Part shown: positions 36,564-46,856 of the stretch, one piece after another
How positions within the stretch are numbered: position 1 is the first letter of the stretch
Layout of the letters: each line of letters begins with the position of its first letter
From: Luzula sylvatica
Taxonomy: Eukaryota; Streptophyta; Magnoliopsida; Poales; Juncaceae
Direction: 5' to 3'
DNA length: 64,000 nucleotides
NCBI GenBank assembly: GCA_946800325.1
Contig: OX326961.1
Location: forward strand, 5,496,655 to 5,560,654
Program-made: the position numbers and the translations under genes
The notes under the pieces: model-generated
What the model was told of the DNA's origin: nothing
Database searches by the model: none
What the model saw: only the letters and a program-made list of their open reading frames with translations

Positions 36564-37639
36564 GTACTGTATATCTTTATATTTGTTTCTCTGAAAATAA
36601 TTTACATAATTGCATTTTATCTTTTCCATAATACCCTTATTTGATCCAATGATAACGATGAAATGTGTAGAAAAAATATGTAAAATTTTTGGTCAGAGAA
36701 CTAAATCATTAATCATGATTATATATTTTATTATAGAAAACTTTTACAACTAATTTTTTTAAAGAAATAAATTCCTTGAAAAAACCCCAAATTTGAAATT
36801 TCGATGATGATTTTATTTTCATCAGAAATTTTATCATATTATTCTATTAACTAAACATAAAATATAATATTTTCATCAGTCCTTCTTTCTGCTAAACAAA
36901 TATTTATTGAGAGAATCAAGTTCAATTTTCTGCTAAAAAATAAATAATTACTCTTAAAGATGATATAAATTTGAATATTTTTTAATCAAGTTCAATTTTT
37001 CAATACAAAACCCATCAAATATTCAAATTTAAGAGTAATTATTATGTTTAATTACGAGACCCTTGACTTTCAAAAATACTGAAGTTCTCTTCTCTCGTCT
37101 GATTTAATAATTCTTGTAGATCTTTTGGTATTTGTTGTTTTTAGGGCTTTTAAGAGGTAAAAGTAAGTTCTTGATTATTTTTAACATAATATTATCAAAT
37201 TTGAATTTACAGTCCTGTGAGATTGCGTCCTCGATTGCAGCTGCGATATGCTATGAAGATGTATATTTTTGTGATGTTATTCGAAGAGGAACTCGGCAAA
37301 ATCGATTCAATTTCAGAGTTAATTTGATAGAAACTCAGTAAGTTCTTGATTATTTTCATTATTATAAAATTAATATAAGTTGGTACAATGTTTGAATTCA
37401 AATTTGAATTTATAGTCATGTGTAGATGTTGTTCAGAGAACAAGTCTGCGGCAACAACATGTGCGTTTTCGACTATCAGAGCGCATCTCAAGATGTTATA
37501 GTCATTAATTTATTTCTCTCTTTGTTGAGTGATTTTTGTTTAGTGTGCGTCTCTGGGTGTAATTTGGTATGTATGATGGGTCGGTGGGTCATTGTGGGTC
37601 TGTGTGTGTGTCTGGGTGTAATTTGGTAGGTATTAATGT

Positions 37640-38030
37640 GGTACGAGGCCAACAATACCCGGCCCACGCGCTAACCTAGCCCACACTACAACGAGGCCAC
37701 GGGGCCCAAGCAAAAATGATACCCACCCGGCCGACCCGCAAAATAGGCCTACCCACAGATCCGGTCCACCAGCAAATCCTGCCCACTGTAAATCCGGCAC
37801 ACCTGCAAATCCGGCCCACCCGCAAATCTCTCGCCCGTAAGCGCGGTAATCATTCACACGCGTTAAGGTCGCTTACGGCGCACGCGGTAACCGGCCCGTA
37901 AGGCCCACTCGGTTACCCGGCCCAGTCGGTAACCTCGAGCATGTGGCCCACTCGATAACCCGGTCCACGCGGTAGCCTGGCCCATGTGGCTGGCCCATTT
38001 GGCCCACTCGGTAATCCGGCCCATGCGTCC
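37640..38030. repeat. GGCCCA-rich diverged tandem repeats, left inner flank
   Basis: Degenerate units of about 15-20 bp around GGCCCACTCGGTAACCC are repeated many times. GGCCCA/TGGGCC is the plant site II (TCP-binding) promoter core, so the block could bind such factors, but it may equally be just a GC-rich minisatellite. It is strikingly GC-rich against the AT-rich surroundings. Confidence 0.75.
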
Positions 38031-38244
38031 CCTGTTTCGGATAATAAAAAACGTGTTTTTTGTACAAAATATAATCTTTATAAAAAATTAAATTTTACTA
38101 ATTTTACATGTGATTTGCATGGGATAATAATACTATTGATTGCACCAGGATGTAGCTCAATAATTCTCACAAAAATTAAATATATATTAGCCAAAAATCA
38201 AAATTAGCGTATTAAATAATATTAGGGTTTGGTACAATGCAACG
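38031..38244. other. AT-rich core of the palindrome
   Basis: About 0.2 kb of AT-rich sequence (TAATAAAAAACGTG onwards) separates the GGCCCA-rich inner flanks and has no inverted partner. No ORF or RNA is recognised. A spacer of this size would be the loop of a folded transcript or cruciform. Confidence 0.8.
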
Positions 38245-38640
38245 ATACCGAGTGGGCCGGGTTACCGAGTGGGCCACATGGGCCGGGTTCAGCATGGGCC
38301 GAATGGGCCGGGTTACCGAGTGGGCAACATGGGCCGGGTTCAGCATGGGCCAAATGGGCCAGATTTCAGTTTGGGCCGCAAGGACCAGTGTAACGCGTTG
38401 GCAGGGTTAACGCTCGGGCTCTAAGCCGCGTTTAGGGTTTAGGGTTAACGCTGGGGCCGTAAGCCGAGTGGGCCGGCTTACCAGCGGGACACACAGGCCT
38501 GGTTAACTGACGGGCCAAGCTGCGGGGGCCGTGTCTGCCATGGGCCGTGTTTGCGATGGGCCGTGTTTGCGGTTGGCCCGTGTTTGCGTATCATTGCCGC
38601 ATGGACCACGTTGTAGCGGGGGCCAGGTTAGCACGTGTGC
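38245..38640. repeat. TGGGCC-rich diverged tandem repeats, right inner flank
   Basis: This is the mirror of the left GC-rich block, with units such as TGGGCCGGGTTACCGAG. It is more internally repetitive than the left side: GGGTTCAGCATGGGCC occurs twice within about 60 bp, and GGGCCGTGTTTGCG recurs near 38540-38590. The two flanks have diverged through repeat turnover while the outer arms stayed similar. Confidence 0.75.
38431..38446 (+). repeat. Short telomere-like TTTAGGG repeat (telo-box)
   Basis: TTTAGGGTTTAGGGTT gives just over two units of the plant telomere repeat inside the GC-rich flank. Short copies like this act as telo-box promoter motifs in plants and often accompany site II elements. 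A telomere remnant is unlikely at this length. Confidence 0.7.
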
Positions 38641-38688
38641 AGGTTATTGTCAGCCGCATACCGCATTAATACCTACCAAATTACACCC

Positions 38689-38709
38689 ACACACACACAC
38701 ACACACACA
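38689..38709. repeat. (CA)n microsatellite
   Basis: An uninterrupted CA run of about ten units. The left arm carries a shorter TG run (37604-37613) at the mirrored position, so the microsatellite has expanded in one arm since duplication. Confidence 0.9.
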
Positions 38710-39734
38710 GACCCACAACGACCCACCGACCCATCATGCATACATACCAAATTACACCCAGAGACGCACACTTAACACAAATCACACAACAAAGAGAAAC
38801 AAATTAATGACTAACATCTTGAGATGCGCTCTGATAGTCGAAAACGCACATGTTGCCGCAGACTTGTTCTCTGAACATCATCTTCACATGACTATAAATT
38901 CAAATTTGAATTCAAACATTGTACAAACTTATATTAATTTTATAATAATTAAAATAATCAAGAACTTACTTTCTATCAAATTAACTCTGAAATTGAATCG
39001 ATTTTGCCGAGTTCCTCTTCGAATAACATCACGAAAATATACATCTTCATACCATCTCGCAGCTGCAATCGAGGACGCAATCTCACAGGACTGTAAATTT
39101 AAATTTGATAATACTATGTTAAAAATAATCAAGAACTTACTTTTACCTCTTAAAAGCCCTAAAAACAACAAGTACTAAAAGATCTACAAGAATTATTAAA
39201 TCAGACAAGAGAAGAGAACTTCAGTATTTTGGAAAGTCAAAGGTCTCGTAATTAAACATAATAGTTACTCTTAAATTTGAATATTTGATGGTTTTTGTAT
39301 TGAAAATTTGAACTGACTGAAAAATATTCAAATTTATATCATCTTTAAGAGTAATTATTTATTTTTTAGCAGAAAAATTGAACTTGATTCTCTCAATAAA
39401 TATTTGTTTAGCAGAAAAATGAAGGACTGATGAAAATATTATATTTTATGTTTAGTTAATAGAATAATATGATAAAATATCTGATGAAAATAAAATCATC
39501 ATCGAAATTTCAAATTTGGGGTTTTTTCAAGGAATTTATTTCTTTAAAAAAATTAGTTGTAAAAGTTTTCTATAATAAAATATATAATCATGATTAATGA
39601 GTTAGTTCTCTGACCAAAAATTTTACATATTTTTTCTACACATTTCATCGTTATCATTGGATCAAATAAGGGTATTATGGAAAAGATAAAATGCAATTAT
39701 GTAAATTATTTTCAGAGAAACAAATATAAAGATA

Positions 39735-40415
39735 TACAGTACCTTCTCGAGCTCTTGGCTGGTTGAGACTTCTTTCTGAAGTTTCTCTTTGTTCTCGTTT
39801 TCAATTGGCCCATGTGAGTCTACATTCAAAAAAGATTTGTTTATGATTTGTTCTCGTTTTCAATTTATATGAAGAACTGATAACCATCGGTTTGGGCCTG
39901 ATCTGCCGAATTTGACCGTTCGAGTAAATCCTGTATTCCGACTAATTATATCTGTTTTGCTGTTATCGCAGGTCTCCACGCCTTCGAAATGAAGAAATAT
40001 ATATCAATTAATCTAGAAAAACTAAAAGTAAAAAATTTATTCATTGAACTTACACATTCTTCGTTGAGGAAACTTGCATTTTTGAGGTTTGCTTGTATAA
40101 TCCTCTCTGAAATATAGCGTTAATGTATAAAATCCTCCTACCCAACCCAATCAGTCTGACAAAAAAGGTTGAAAATTGATCAATAATTGAGCTTTGAAGT
40201 CAATTTTGACACAATTCTCTGTAAGGTTTCAATATATCAATAAAAATATGAACTGAATTCATCCGACCAGAAAAATCGAACAAACGATAGCTCATTCAAG
40301 AAATCAGCACTGAGAAAGAAGATGCATCTCGAGAAATAAAAACGTACCGCTTGTTTCCAGGAAGACCTAAATCCCTCAGGTCCAGTCCAAACTCCACACC
40401 AGCCGAATCCCGCAT
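39735..40415 (-). pseudogene. Captured gene-like 5' exons, right arm (mirror copy)
   Basis: This is the minus-strand mirror of 35891-36563, with the equivalent ATG at 40415 and the same donor and acceptor-like sites. The two copies converge on the palindrome core. One junction base differs (CAGCGAGG in the left arm, CAGAGAGG here). The protein is unrecognised. Confidence 0.4.
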
Positions 40416-40528
40416 TTCCGTCCCTAGGGTTTTATCGCGATTCGTCGGTGTGTTTTTGTTGTTTCCTTGGGTCGCACAAAAGAAGGTAGAAAAAGAAGGA
40501 GGGCGCCGCTTCCGCCTCTAGGGTTTTT

Positions 40529-40729
40529 GTGGTTTTTGTTAATTCATTATATGATATAACGTATTTCGTGTTGTGGAGAGAGCGGTGCCGCCGCGTCTTC
40601 ACTGAAGAAAGAAAGGAAGGGCAGCAGTTAGTTGAAGAGATAGATGCCGAATGGAGACTATTCCGAGCGAAGGAGGATCGAAAGTCAGAGAGAGAGAGCT
40701 CGGCAAAGAAGGAAACCCTAGATCCCTGA
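40529..40729 (+). pseudogene. LINE reverse-transcriptase C-terminal relic, right arm
   Basis: An open frame lacking a proper ATG (it opens at GTG) encodes about 66 residues. Residues about 12-25 read YFVLWRERCRRVFT, followed by an amphipathic helix ending in EIDAEWRLF. The pattern aromatic-x2-W-x-E-R-C/N-x-R-x-F, then a helix and a tryptophan, is typical of the C-terminal tail after the reverse transcriptase of plant L1-type LINEs. A related segment lies at 59101-59334. The upstream catalytic domain is absent. The call rests on pattern recognition only. Confidence 0.4.
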
Positions 40730-41145
40730 GGAAAGAAGAACTTCGAGAGCTAAAAGAGGAAGGCGGCCACATTGAACTGGAGAGAGAAATGAATACATTG
40801 GATGTGTATGTACGAAGAAAGATGAGATGGGCCACAGGAAAAAAGAAATGGTATTGTGGGCTTAAAAAATTAATAGGCCCGTATATTGTAAATAACGTTT
40901 TTCTTAATATGAAAAATGGTTTTGGATGGGAAATGAAAAAAAATGATTTTGGATGGGGAATGAAAAAGTCCTCTCCAAACTTACATAAAAAAAAAGATAC
41001 AACGTATTTTAAGTAAATTTACAAATTCAATGTATACAGTAAGAATTTCAATTCCATTCCAATGACTTTTTAACATTTCCAAGATATCTGCGATCTCTAA
41101 GTCAGAGAAAAATATTAAACTTTTATGGAGTAATCGATAATTTTG

Positions 41146-42060
41146 ACGGTAAAAACAAGTAAATGACTCGTTACATACAAGATCCCACGAATGTGAAAAG
41201 ATTACATGTAATATGAGACGAAAGTTGAAAGGTATAATTCGGAAGTTTTATGATAAATCAATTTTCTTATCATGGAATCAATGTAATTATTTTTTGTGTA
41301 TCACACGTACTCTTTTATAATACGGTTTATTCGGTTCAAACCGTCATGAAAAAATGCAAATCGAAGCGAAATCGATAAACCGAAATATATAAATTTTTGA
41401 ACCCAACTGATCGAGTTAATGCGAACAACCGAACCGAATAAATCGAAATTGACTAGTTTTGTTTGGTTTCCAAATAAACCGCATCATTTAGCCATCCCTA
41501 CATATGTCAAAGAAACACTCCTTATTTTCTAATTAACCAATTTAATAACTTATGAATTAACACGGGTGAATTATTATGGTGATAATTAACATCTATATGG
41601 ATTAACAATGATAATTAATATCTACAAATTATTAAATCAATATTTTTTGTTAATTGAAATGTTAATTAAGGTTAATTAGAAAAGAGAGCTTTTCGTTGAA
41701 ATCTGGTGGCAAAATATAATTTTCCTTACCAAAATAGTCCTTAATATTTCGTACTTAATTTGAAAGCTTTTATCATAGACACATTTTGCAAAAAATAAAA
41801 ATAAAAAAATAATCATTTTTGAAATACAAACATTTAGCAAAATTAGAAATTTTATCTCTCCATTCAACTTATAATATGGTTATAATGTGGTGGCACAATA
41901 TAATGCCCAAATGGAGAAATTTAACACCATTTCCAATGTTAAGTTTAACCTTTCGAGGAAAGATGGGCTTTTAAATATTTTAAATGTGATGTTCTCTAAA
42001 ATTTTCAAAAAAGTTTACAATTCTTTTGAGAATTCTAAAAAAATACCTCATATATACTTC
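41146..42060. other. AT-rich intergenic DNA, no gene seen
   Basis: Low-complexity AT-rich sequence with scattered CCGAAATA/AACCGAACCGAATAAA-type words (41330-41490) common in degraded plant repeats. It contains one short inverted-repeat element. The ORFs present are short and compositionally random. Confidence 0.6.
41525..41683. mobile_element. MITE-like inverted-repeat element, 159 bp
   Basis: TTTTCTAATTAACC at 41525-41538 is the exact reverse complement of GGTTAATTAGAAAA at 41670-41683. The interior is AT-rich with further TTAATTAA words. Size and structure fit a miniature inverted-repeat element, but no clear target duplication is visible and AT-rich composition raises the chance of a fortuitous match. 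Confidence 0.4.
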
Positions 42061-42063
42061 AAA

Positions 42064-42660
42064 CTATGAACATATGTCAAAATAAAAGAAAGGATCAAAC
42101 CCTGCAAAGAGGAGCAATCTAAGACTTCGGGAAAAATCAAAATAATTAATGGACAAAATTGCTTAAAATTGAACTAAGTTGAAGTACCAATCAAATTGAA
42201 CTGGAATCGATCAAGTAATTAACACAAATCCTTCTTAATTCAATTCAAAACTCAGAAATAACTCACCCAAATGAACGGACGAAGCCAGAAGGGACTCAAC
42301 CCGTGATGGTGTCATCTAGGATTTGATCGCTCTTTTCACCTTTCTCTTGTCGTCACAACACGCGATGAACTGGAGCGTGAATGATCAGAAGAGTAAGAGA
42401 CGCAGCACACCGGCTTCTACTTGAACTTAGGGTTTGACAGTAGGAAAATTTAGGGTTTCTACTCTTTAGCCTCAAATCGACAGAAAAGCGACGCGCGAGA
42501 GAAAGTAACGAAGACTTTTTCGCCGGACGAAAGGACTGATTTTCGTCGATGTCGTCTGAGGTCGCGTAAGAAGACGCGCGAGAGAGAGAAAACGGGATGA
42601 GTAAGGAGAGAGAAAGAGAGGAGCGTGTATTTTATTCTTAAAATATGATATATACCCGGT
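42064..42660 (-). promoter_or_regulatory. Promoter, 5' exon and intron-like module (minus)
   Basis: Read on the minus strand, this stretch has the order of a plant gene start: TATATA (42649-42654), a CT-rich 5' leader (CTCCTCTCTTTCTCTCTCC), two AAACCCTAA telo-box motifs (about 42425-42460), an ATG at 42315, a donor GTGAGTT at 42266 and a CTCTTTGCAG acceptor at 42102-42111, defining a 165-bp intron. The spliced frame is only about 28 codons and then stops, so a protein is not supported. It may be a relocated gene 5' end or an upstream ORF. The product is unknown. Confidence 0.35.
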
Positions 42661-42682
42661 CCAAACCACAAAAAATTCTTCC

Positions 42683-42703
42683 AAAAAAAAAAAAAAAAAA
42701 AAA
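42683..42703. repeat. Poly(A) run, 21 nt
   Basis: Twenty-one A residues lie directly upstream (minus strand) of the promoter-like module. It could be the tail of a plus-strand retroposon, but no matching target duplication was found around it, so a simple homopolymer is equally likely. Confidence 0.8.
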
Positions 42704-43817
42704 CTTAAGCTTGTAACGTAGCCGAATAGGGCGGAAGGAAATTGTTTTGCATTATATCTATTATAAATATTGTCTCACAAGCATGACCTTGATCAAATGT
42801 TCATTCACATTTTTCATTTTTTTACAAGTACAAGTAATCATTGCAATCATTATCATCTTTGGTCTTGTATATACATAAATCATATTTATATAATCAATTT
42901 CATTCGTCATCATTTTTCGATCCTTTTCTAATTTATGAAGTTTTCATTTTTTTTTTGCTATAAAATATGTGTCTCACTGACATGTCACTATTAATTGATT
43001 ATTGATTATACTGTTTATTTTCAATTTCAATGTTTTTGTTTATATTTTTCATTTCATATGCACAATGAGGTAGTGTTGGATTAATGAATATAGAAATAAG
43101 CTTTATCATATGTCCGTGAGAGCTAAATTAGTGGGGATTGATTAATTAATTCCCAAAATTATGATTTGATGATGTTTAATGATAGAAGTTTTAGGCTTGA
43201 AATCCAAAAACGATTCAGTTTTCTACCATTGAGCATTAGTATTTCGTAATTATATTTCATTTTTAGACAATTTTGTACAAATTAACGAATGATAATAACA
43301 TTTGTATGATTTTTTTGAGAAAATATCTATTAAATCTGAATAAATTAATGTTTCTTGAGATCTGAAATAATTCAATGACAAATTTAAAAAGTCGCAGCGA
43401 AGTGTGGGTAATTTTTCTAGCGAAATAAATTACACGAATTCAAAAATCTCAGTTACCAAAAAAAAAAAATTAGAAGATAATCAAAATTATTGCACAATAC
43501 TTAAGAAATTATTTACAATTGAGATATTTGTTCACGTTTGATTTTGTATTTGAAATAATTCAATAACAAATATAAAAATGCACAGCGAAGCGCAAATAAT
43601 TTTTTATTTGTATTCACGTTTGATTTTGTAACTTATTGTAAAACAATAAATAATTAAATAAACATGATGTAACATGAAGTCATTAATCTTATAAGACTTC
43701 AATGTGACTTCCAAAAAATGCTCAAAATATATTATAAAATAATAAATATATAAATGTCGACAAATAAATTAGGATAATTATATCATCCTCCTCAAATTAT
43801 TCTCAACATCCTCAAAA

Positions 43818-43954
43818 TTATTAATTAACATTGTAATTAACAAAAAGACACTCAATTGACAATTAATTGATATTGTTGATTAATAATTATTAATTAACAT
43901 GGTAATTAACCGTTAGTGGAGTGTCATTTTGTTAATTACGATGTTAATTAATAA
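43818..43954. mobile_element. Inverted-repeat element around TTAATTAACAT
   Basis: ATTAATTAACATTGTAATTAACAAAAAGACACTC on the left is matched in reverse complement by GAGTGTCATTTTGTTAATTACGATGTTAATTAAT on the right, arms of about 35 bp. The loop holds a third, direct copy (ATTAATTAACATGGTAATTAAC). This is consistent with a small foldback or MITE. No target duplication could be defined. Confidence 0.5.
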
Positions 43955-46363
43955 CTAATTTGTAACATATATGGTGTTCGGGAAATTTGAGGGACACCAT
44001 ACATAGCCTCAATAAATTATTTATGACCAATGGTTAATCAACGTCATTTTGAGTATTTTTAAAATGAGATTTTTTTTTTTCACTTTACTTGAGTACACTC
44101 CAATCCAAACAAACGCCAATTCATTTTGAAGTGTACTACAAATGCATTATCCCGTAGTGTGGCCCGTTCTTTTTCTGTCGTTTACTCTTTGAAGTGCGTT
44201 AAGCCGGCATGCGTACCAAATCCTTTTTAAAATATACATTTCTCATGCGTGTATCTTTTATCATACTGTAAATAAAATATATTCATCAAAATGAAAACAT
44301 TTAAAATATTTTAAAATATACAAACCTACCCACAAAATCTTCTCTTTGATTGTATCAATTTTATCATATTCACAGTATGTTTTTCAGTCAAATATATACC
44401 ATGTACTACTTAATTGTGATGGTCCATTATACACGGCAAAACACGTATCCAATCCAAGAGGTGACTAGAATTGCAAACTATTTAAGAAAGAAAGAAAGAA
44501 ACGGTGCAATTAAACCAACTCAATGAACACAAGAGTTTATTTAATTTCCGCACACACATAAAATTCTGATCAAGACAATTACTGATAGTATACATATATA
44601 CATAATTACCAATTCTGCATTTCGATTCTTGAGCTCCAGTTTGCCGATAACATGACGTGTCATCTTAATCTCTTCGGTGTGTTTTCCATCTCCTACAAAT
44701 CAAATTAAGGAATAATTAGTCAAAATGTCCAAAAATAAAATTGTTCTTAAATTAAGAATATCAATGTATAATATTTAATTAATATTTTGGATTAAAAATA
44801 TGATTGGGCCTGAATTTAAAAATATTGTTTTGAACCCGCACATACATTTGGGTTAAAAATCGGTCCAAAATATATTTTAATCAACAAATCGGTACCGTTT
44901 TATTGGAACATTTGTGTCAATACATCATTTTTAACATATCATGTGAATTTTAATACAAAAATTAAAACAAACCTTTATTTTTACCAATTTTCAAGCTTCA
45001 ACATAAAACCACATAAACGTATGTTTTTATCCATTATATTTCCTGATGTGCACTGATCTGATCTATTTATCGATTATTTGTTACATAATGTCATTGATTC
45101 AAAATCTTTAAGCCAATGTGAGAGGGCATTAACATCTCCCTTCCACGATTTAATTACTGCTGAAGAAATTATTTACAATTGAGATATTTATTCTAGCCCA
45201 AAAGGCTTTCAGAAAGAAAAAACAATCCCACAATTTGGGGCTCGTATTAAACATTGGGCCAATACTAATAAAACTCGTGCCTACCATTCGCAGGTGTGAA
45301 TTTTGGTTTACATCATATTTAGCCTATGTGAGTTGTGAGTGTGACCAGTGTCAATATTTGCGCTAGAAGTTCATATTCTCACTTGTTTATTTCATATTTT
45401 TATGTTTCAAAATGATAAAACAATATTTGTGGTATACACAATAAAACATTTGATTAATATTAGTCTTAGTTAGTATGATATAGAAAAATATTTTGAGTGC
45501 CTTATACTTTGTGTAAATAACACACTCTCGAAAATCAAGAAGAAAATGAAAAATAATAATTCTTGTTATGATTTTGACATTTAGTCTCTATATAATAATT
45601 AACATAAGTAATTACTATGCTAATTATTATATGGTACATAGTTAATTAATATATATCATATAATTGACATATAAATTAATTGGTGATTATATGATACATC
45701 ATTTTTTGTAATTAATTGGGTGATACATTCTTTTTAAATCACCATTCACGTAATCAACAAAGATCAATTTATTGTAAGAAATATCCGAAATATTTTTTTT
45801 TAAAAAGATGTACCACAAATCATATGTTAATTAATTATGATAATCAATATCCAGAGGATGCTCCCGGGAAATATAACTTCTTCTATATATGGTTTCTCAC
45901 TAATCAATAACAATGGCCCGCGCAACAATTATGCGGGACTTCATATCATTTTTTACATGTTTTGTATAATTTGTTTAAATAAAATTTGCGATGGTACGTT
46001 TAAACTCAATTATATAATCATGATATGTTTGTAAATATATTGCTGACAATAAATGCATTATAATATTAAATGTTCATGAAATTTGTCTGTCATGGATATA
46101 AATATTATAATTAGTAAGAGTCCATGGAATTGGTCCACCAGTATAAATTGACACCAAATAAATAAAATATAACATGTTATTATTCACAAAAAAAAAATTA
46201 AGTTTCAAAACAAATAAAATAAAACAGTGAATAATACACATAAAAATATTATAAAAAAATGTCATCCATTAGCATAAAAATATTAAAAAAAATTAGAAAA
46301 AAAAACAATTGTAAAATATATCATAAGAAATTAACAATTGAGACATAATTTTATACGGAGATT

Positions 46364-46642
46364 ATATATAGAGTCCCAATAACACAAAAATAACATCCTT
46401 GATGAGGCGACAAGAGAGATTGAGTGGATTAATATTATTGATTGTCTCATTTAACGATTTAATTGATCGTTTAATTGAATTGACATGTTAATTAACATTT
46501 ATTAATATTAACATATTATAAATTATTGACGTGTTAATTAAATGTGTCAATTAACATTTAATTGGATCAATTAGAAATAATAAACAATTTATTTTGTCAC
46601 CTCATCAAGGATATTGTGATGAGTTTGGGATCAACTATATTT
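46364..46642. mobile_element. MITE-like element with ~50-bp inverted termini
   Basis: The left end includes ATAACATCCTTGATGAGGCGACAA (46391-46412) and the right end TTGTCACCTCATCAAGGATATTG (46594-46616), with the flanking TATAGAGTCCCAA/TTGGGATCAACTATA extending the match to about 50 bp. The interior is AT-rich with TTAATTAACATTTATTAATATT. Termini are imperfect, so the element is old. Superfamily not assigned. Confidence 0.6.
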
Positions 46643-46714
46643 TCTACTGTACATTAGTATAATTCTGATTGCAATAGAAACAAAAAAAAGCTGACACGTG
46701 TCAATATGTTGTCA

Positions 46715-46856
46715 CATGTCAATTAACATTTATTAATATTAACATATTATAAATTATCAATGTATTAATTAAACGTGTCAATTAGACATGTTAATCAATT
46801 CACTTTGTCACATCATCAAGGATATGATGATGAGTTTGAGGATCAATTATATTTTT
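46715..46856. repeat. Partial second copy of the MITE-like element
   Basis: This stretch repeats the right half of the preceding element: AATTAACATTTATTAATATTAACATATTATAAATTAT and GTCACATCATCAAGGATATGATGATGAGTTTG match the first copy at an offset of about 212-232 bp. It lacks the left terminus, so it may be a truncated neighbour insertion or a local duplication. Confidence 0.65.

Larger units (their letters stand above)
35149..38030. repeat. Left arm of ~6-kb palindrome
   Basis: The arm begins CAAAATTATCGTTTACTCC and is matched in reverse complement by 38245-41145. Paired landmarks have near-constant coordinate sums: 35149 with 41145 (76294) and 37141 with 39162 (76303). Indels are therefore few. 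The outer 2.5 kb is very similar between arms, with scattered substitutions. The inner 0.35 kb matches as diverged GGCCCA-rich repeats. Terminal sequences resemble terminal inverted repeats of a large foldback or Mutator-like element, but I see no convincing target duplication, so inverted segmental duplication is equally possible. A short internal inverted repeat (AATAATTACTCTTAAA) lies at about 36940-37040. Confidence 0.93.
38245..41145. repeat. Right arm of ~6-kb palindrome
   Basis: This is the reverse-complement partner of the left arm, ending CGATAATTTTG at 41145. It carries the same promoter-like region, exon-like segments and LINE relic in mirror orientation. Small differences show the arms are now diverging; for example the motif TGTGGAGAGAGCGG here reads TGTGGAGATAGCGG in the left arm, which adds a stop codon there. 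Beyond 41145 the flanks no longer match. Confidence 0.93.

Noticed and set aside
37633..38067. ORFs in the GC-rich centre
   Set aside because: Pro/Gly/Trp-rich frames arise from the GGCCCA repeats and are not credible proteins.
38431..38446. Interstitial telomere remnant
   Set aside because: Just over two units is too short; a promoter telo-box or chance within the repeat block is more likely.
37132..39178. Facing ORFs (about 37132-37341, 38531-39178 and 38929-39171) with shared peptide strings
   Set aside because: They are mirror images from the two palindrome arms and span intron-like and GGCCCA-rich sequence. The 215-codon frame runs through a CA microsatellite.
42459..42684. Two overlapping ~70-codon minus-strand ORFs
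   Set aside because: They overlap in different frames across a CT-rich leader and TATA region and lack domains; the region is better read as promoter and 5' leader.
42683..42703. Retroposon tail for the 42.1-42.7 kb segment
   Set aside because: No matching target duplication flanks it, and the segment reads better as a minus-strand gene start.
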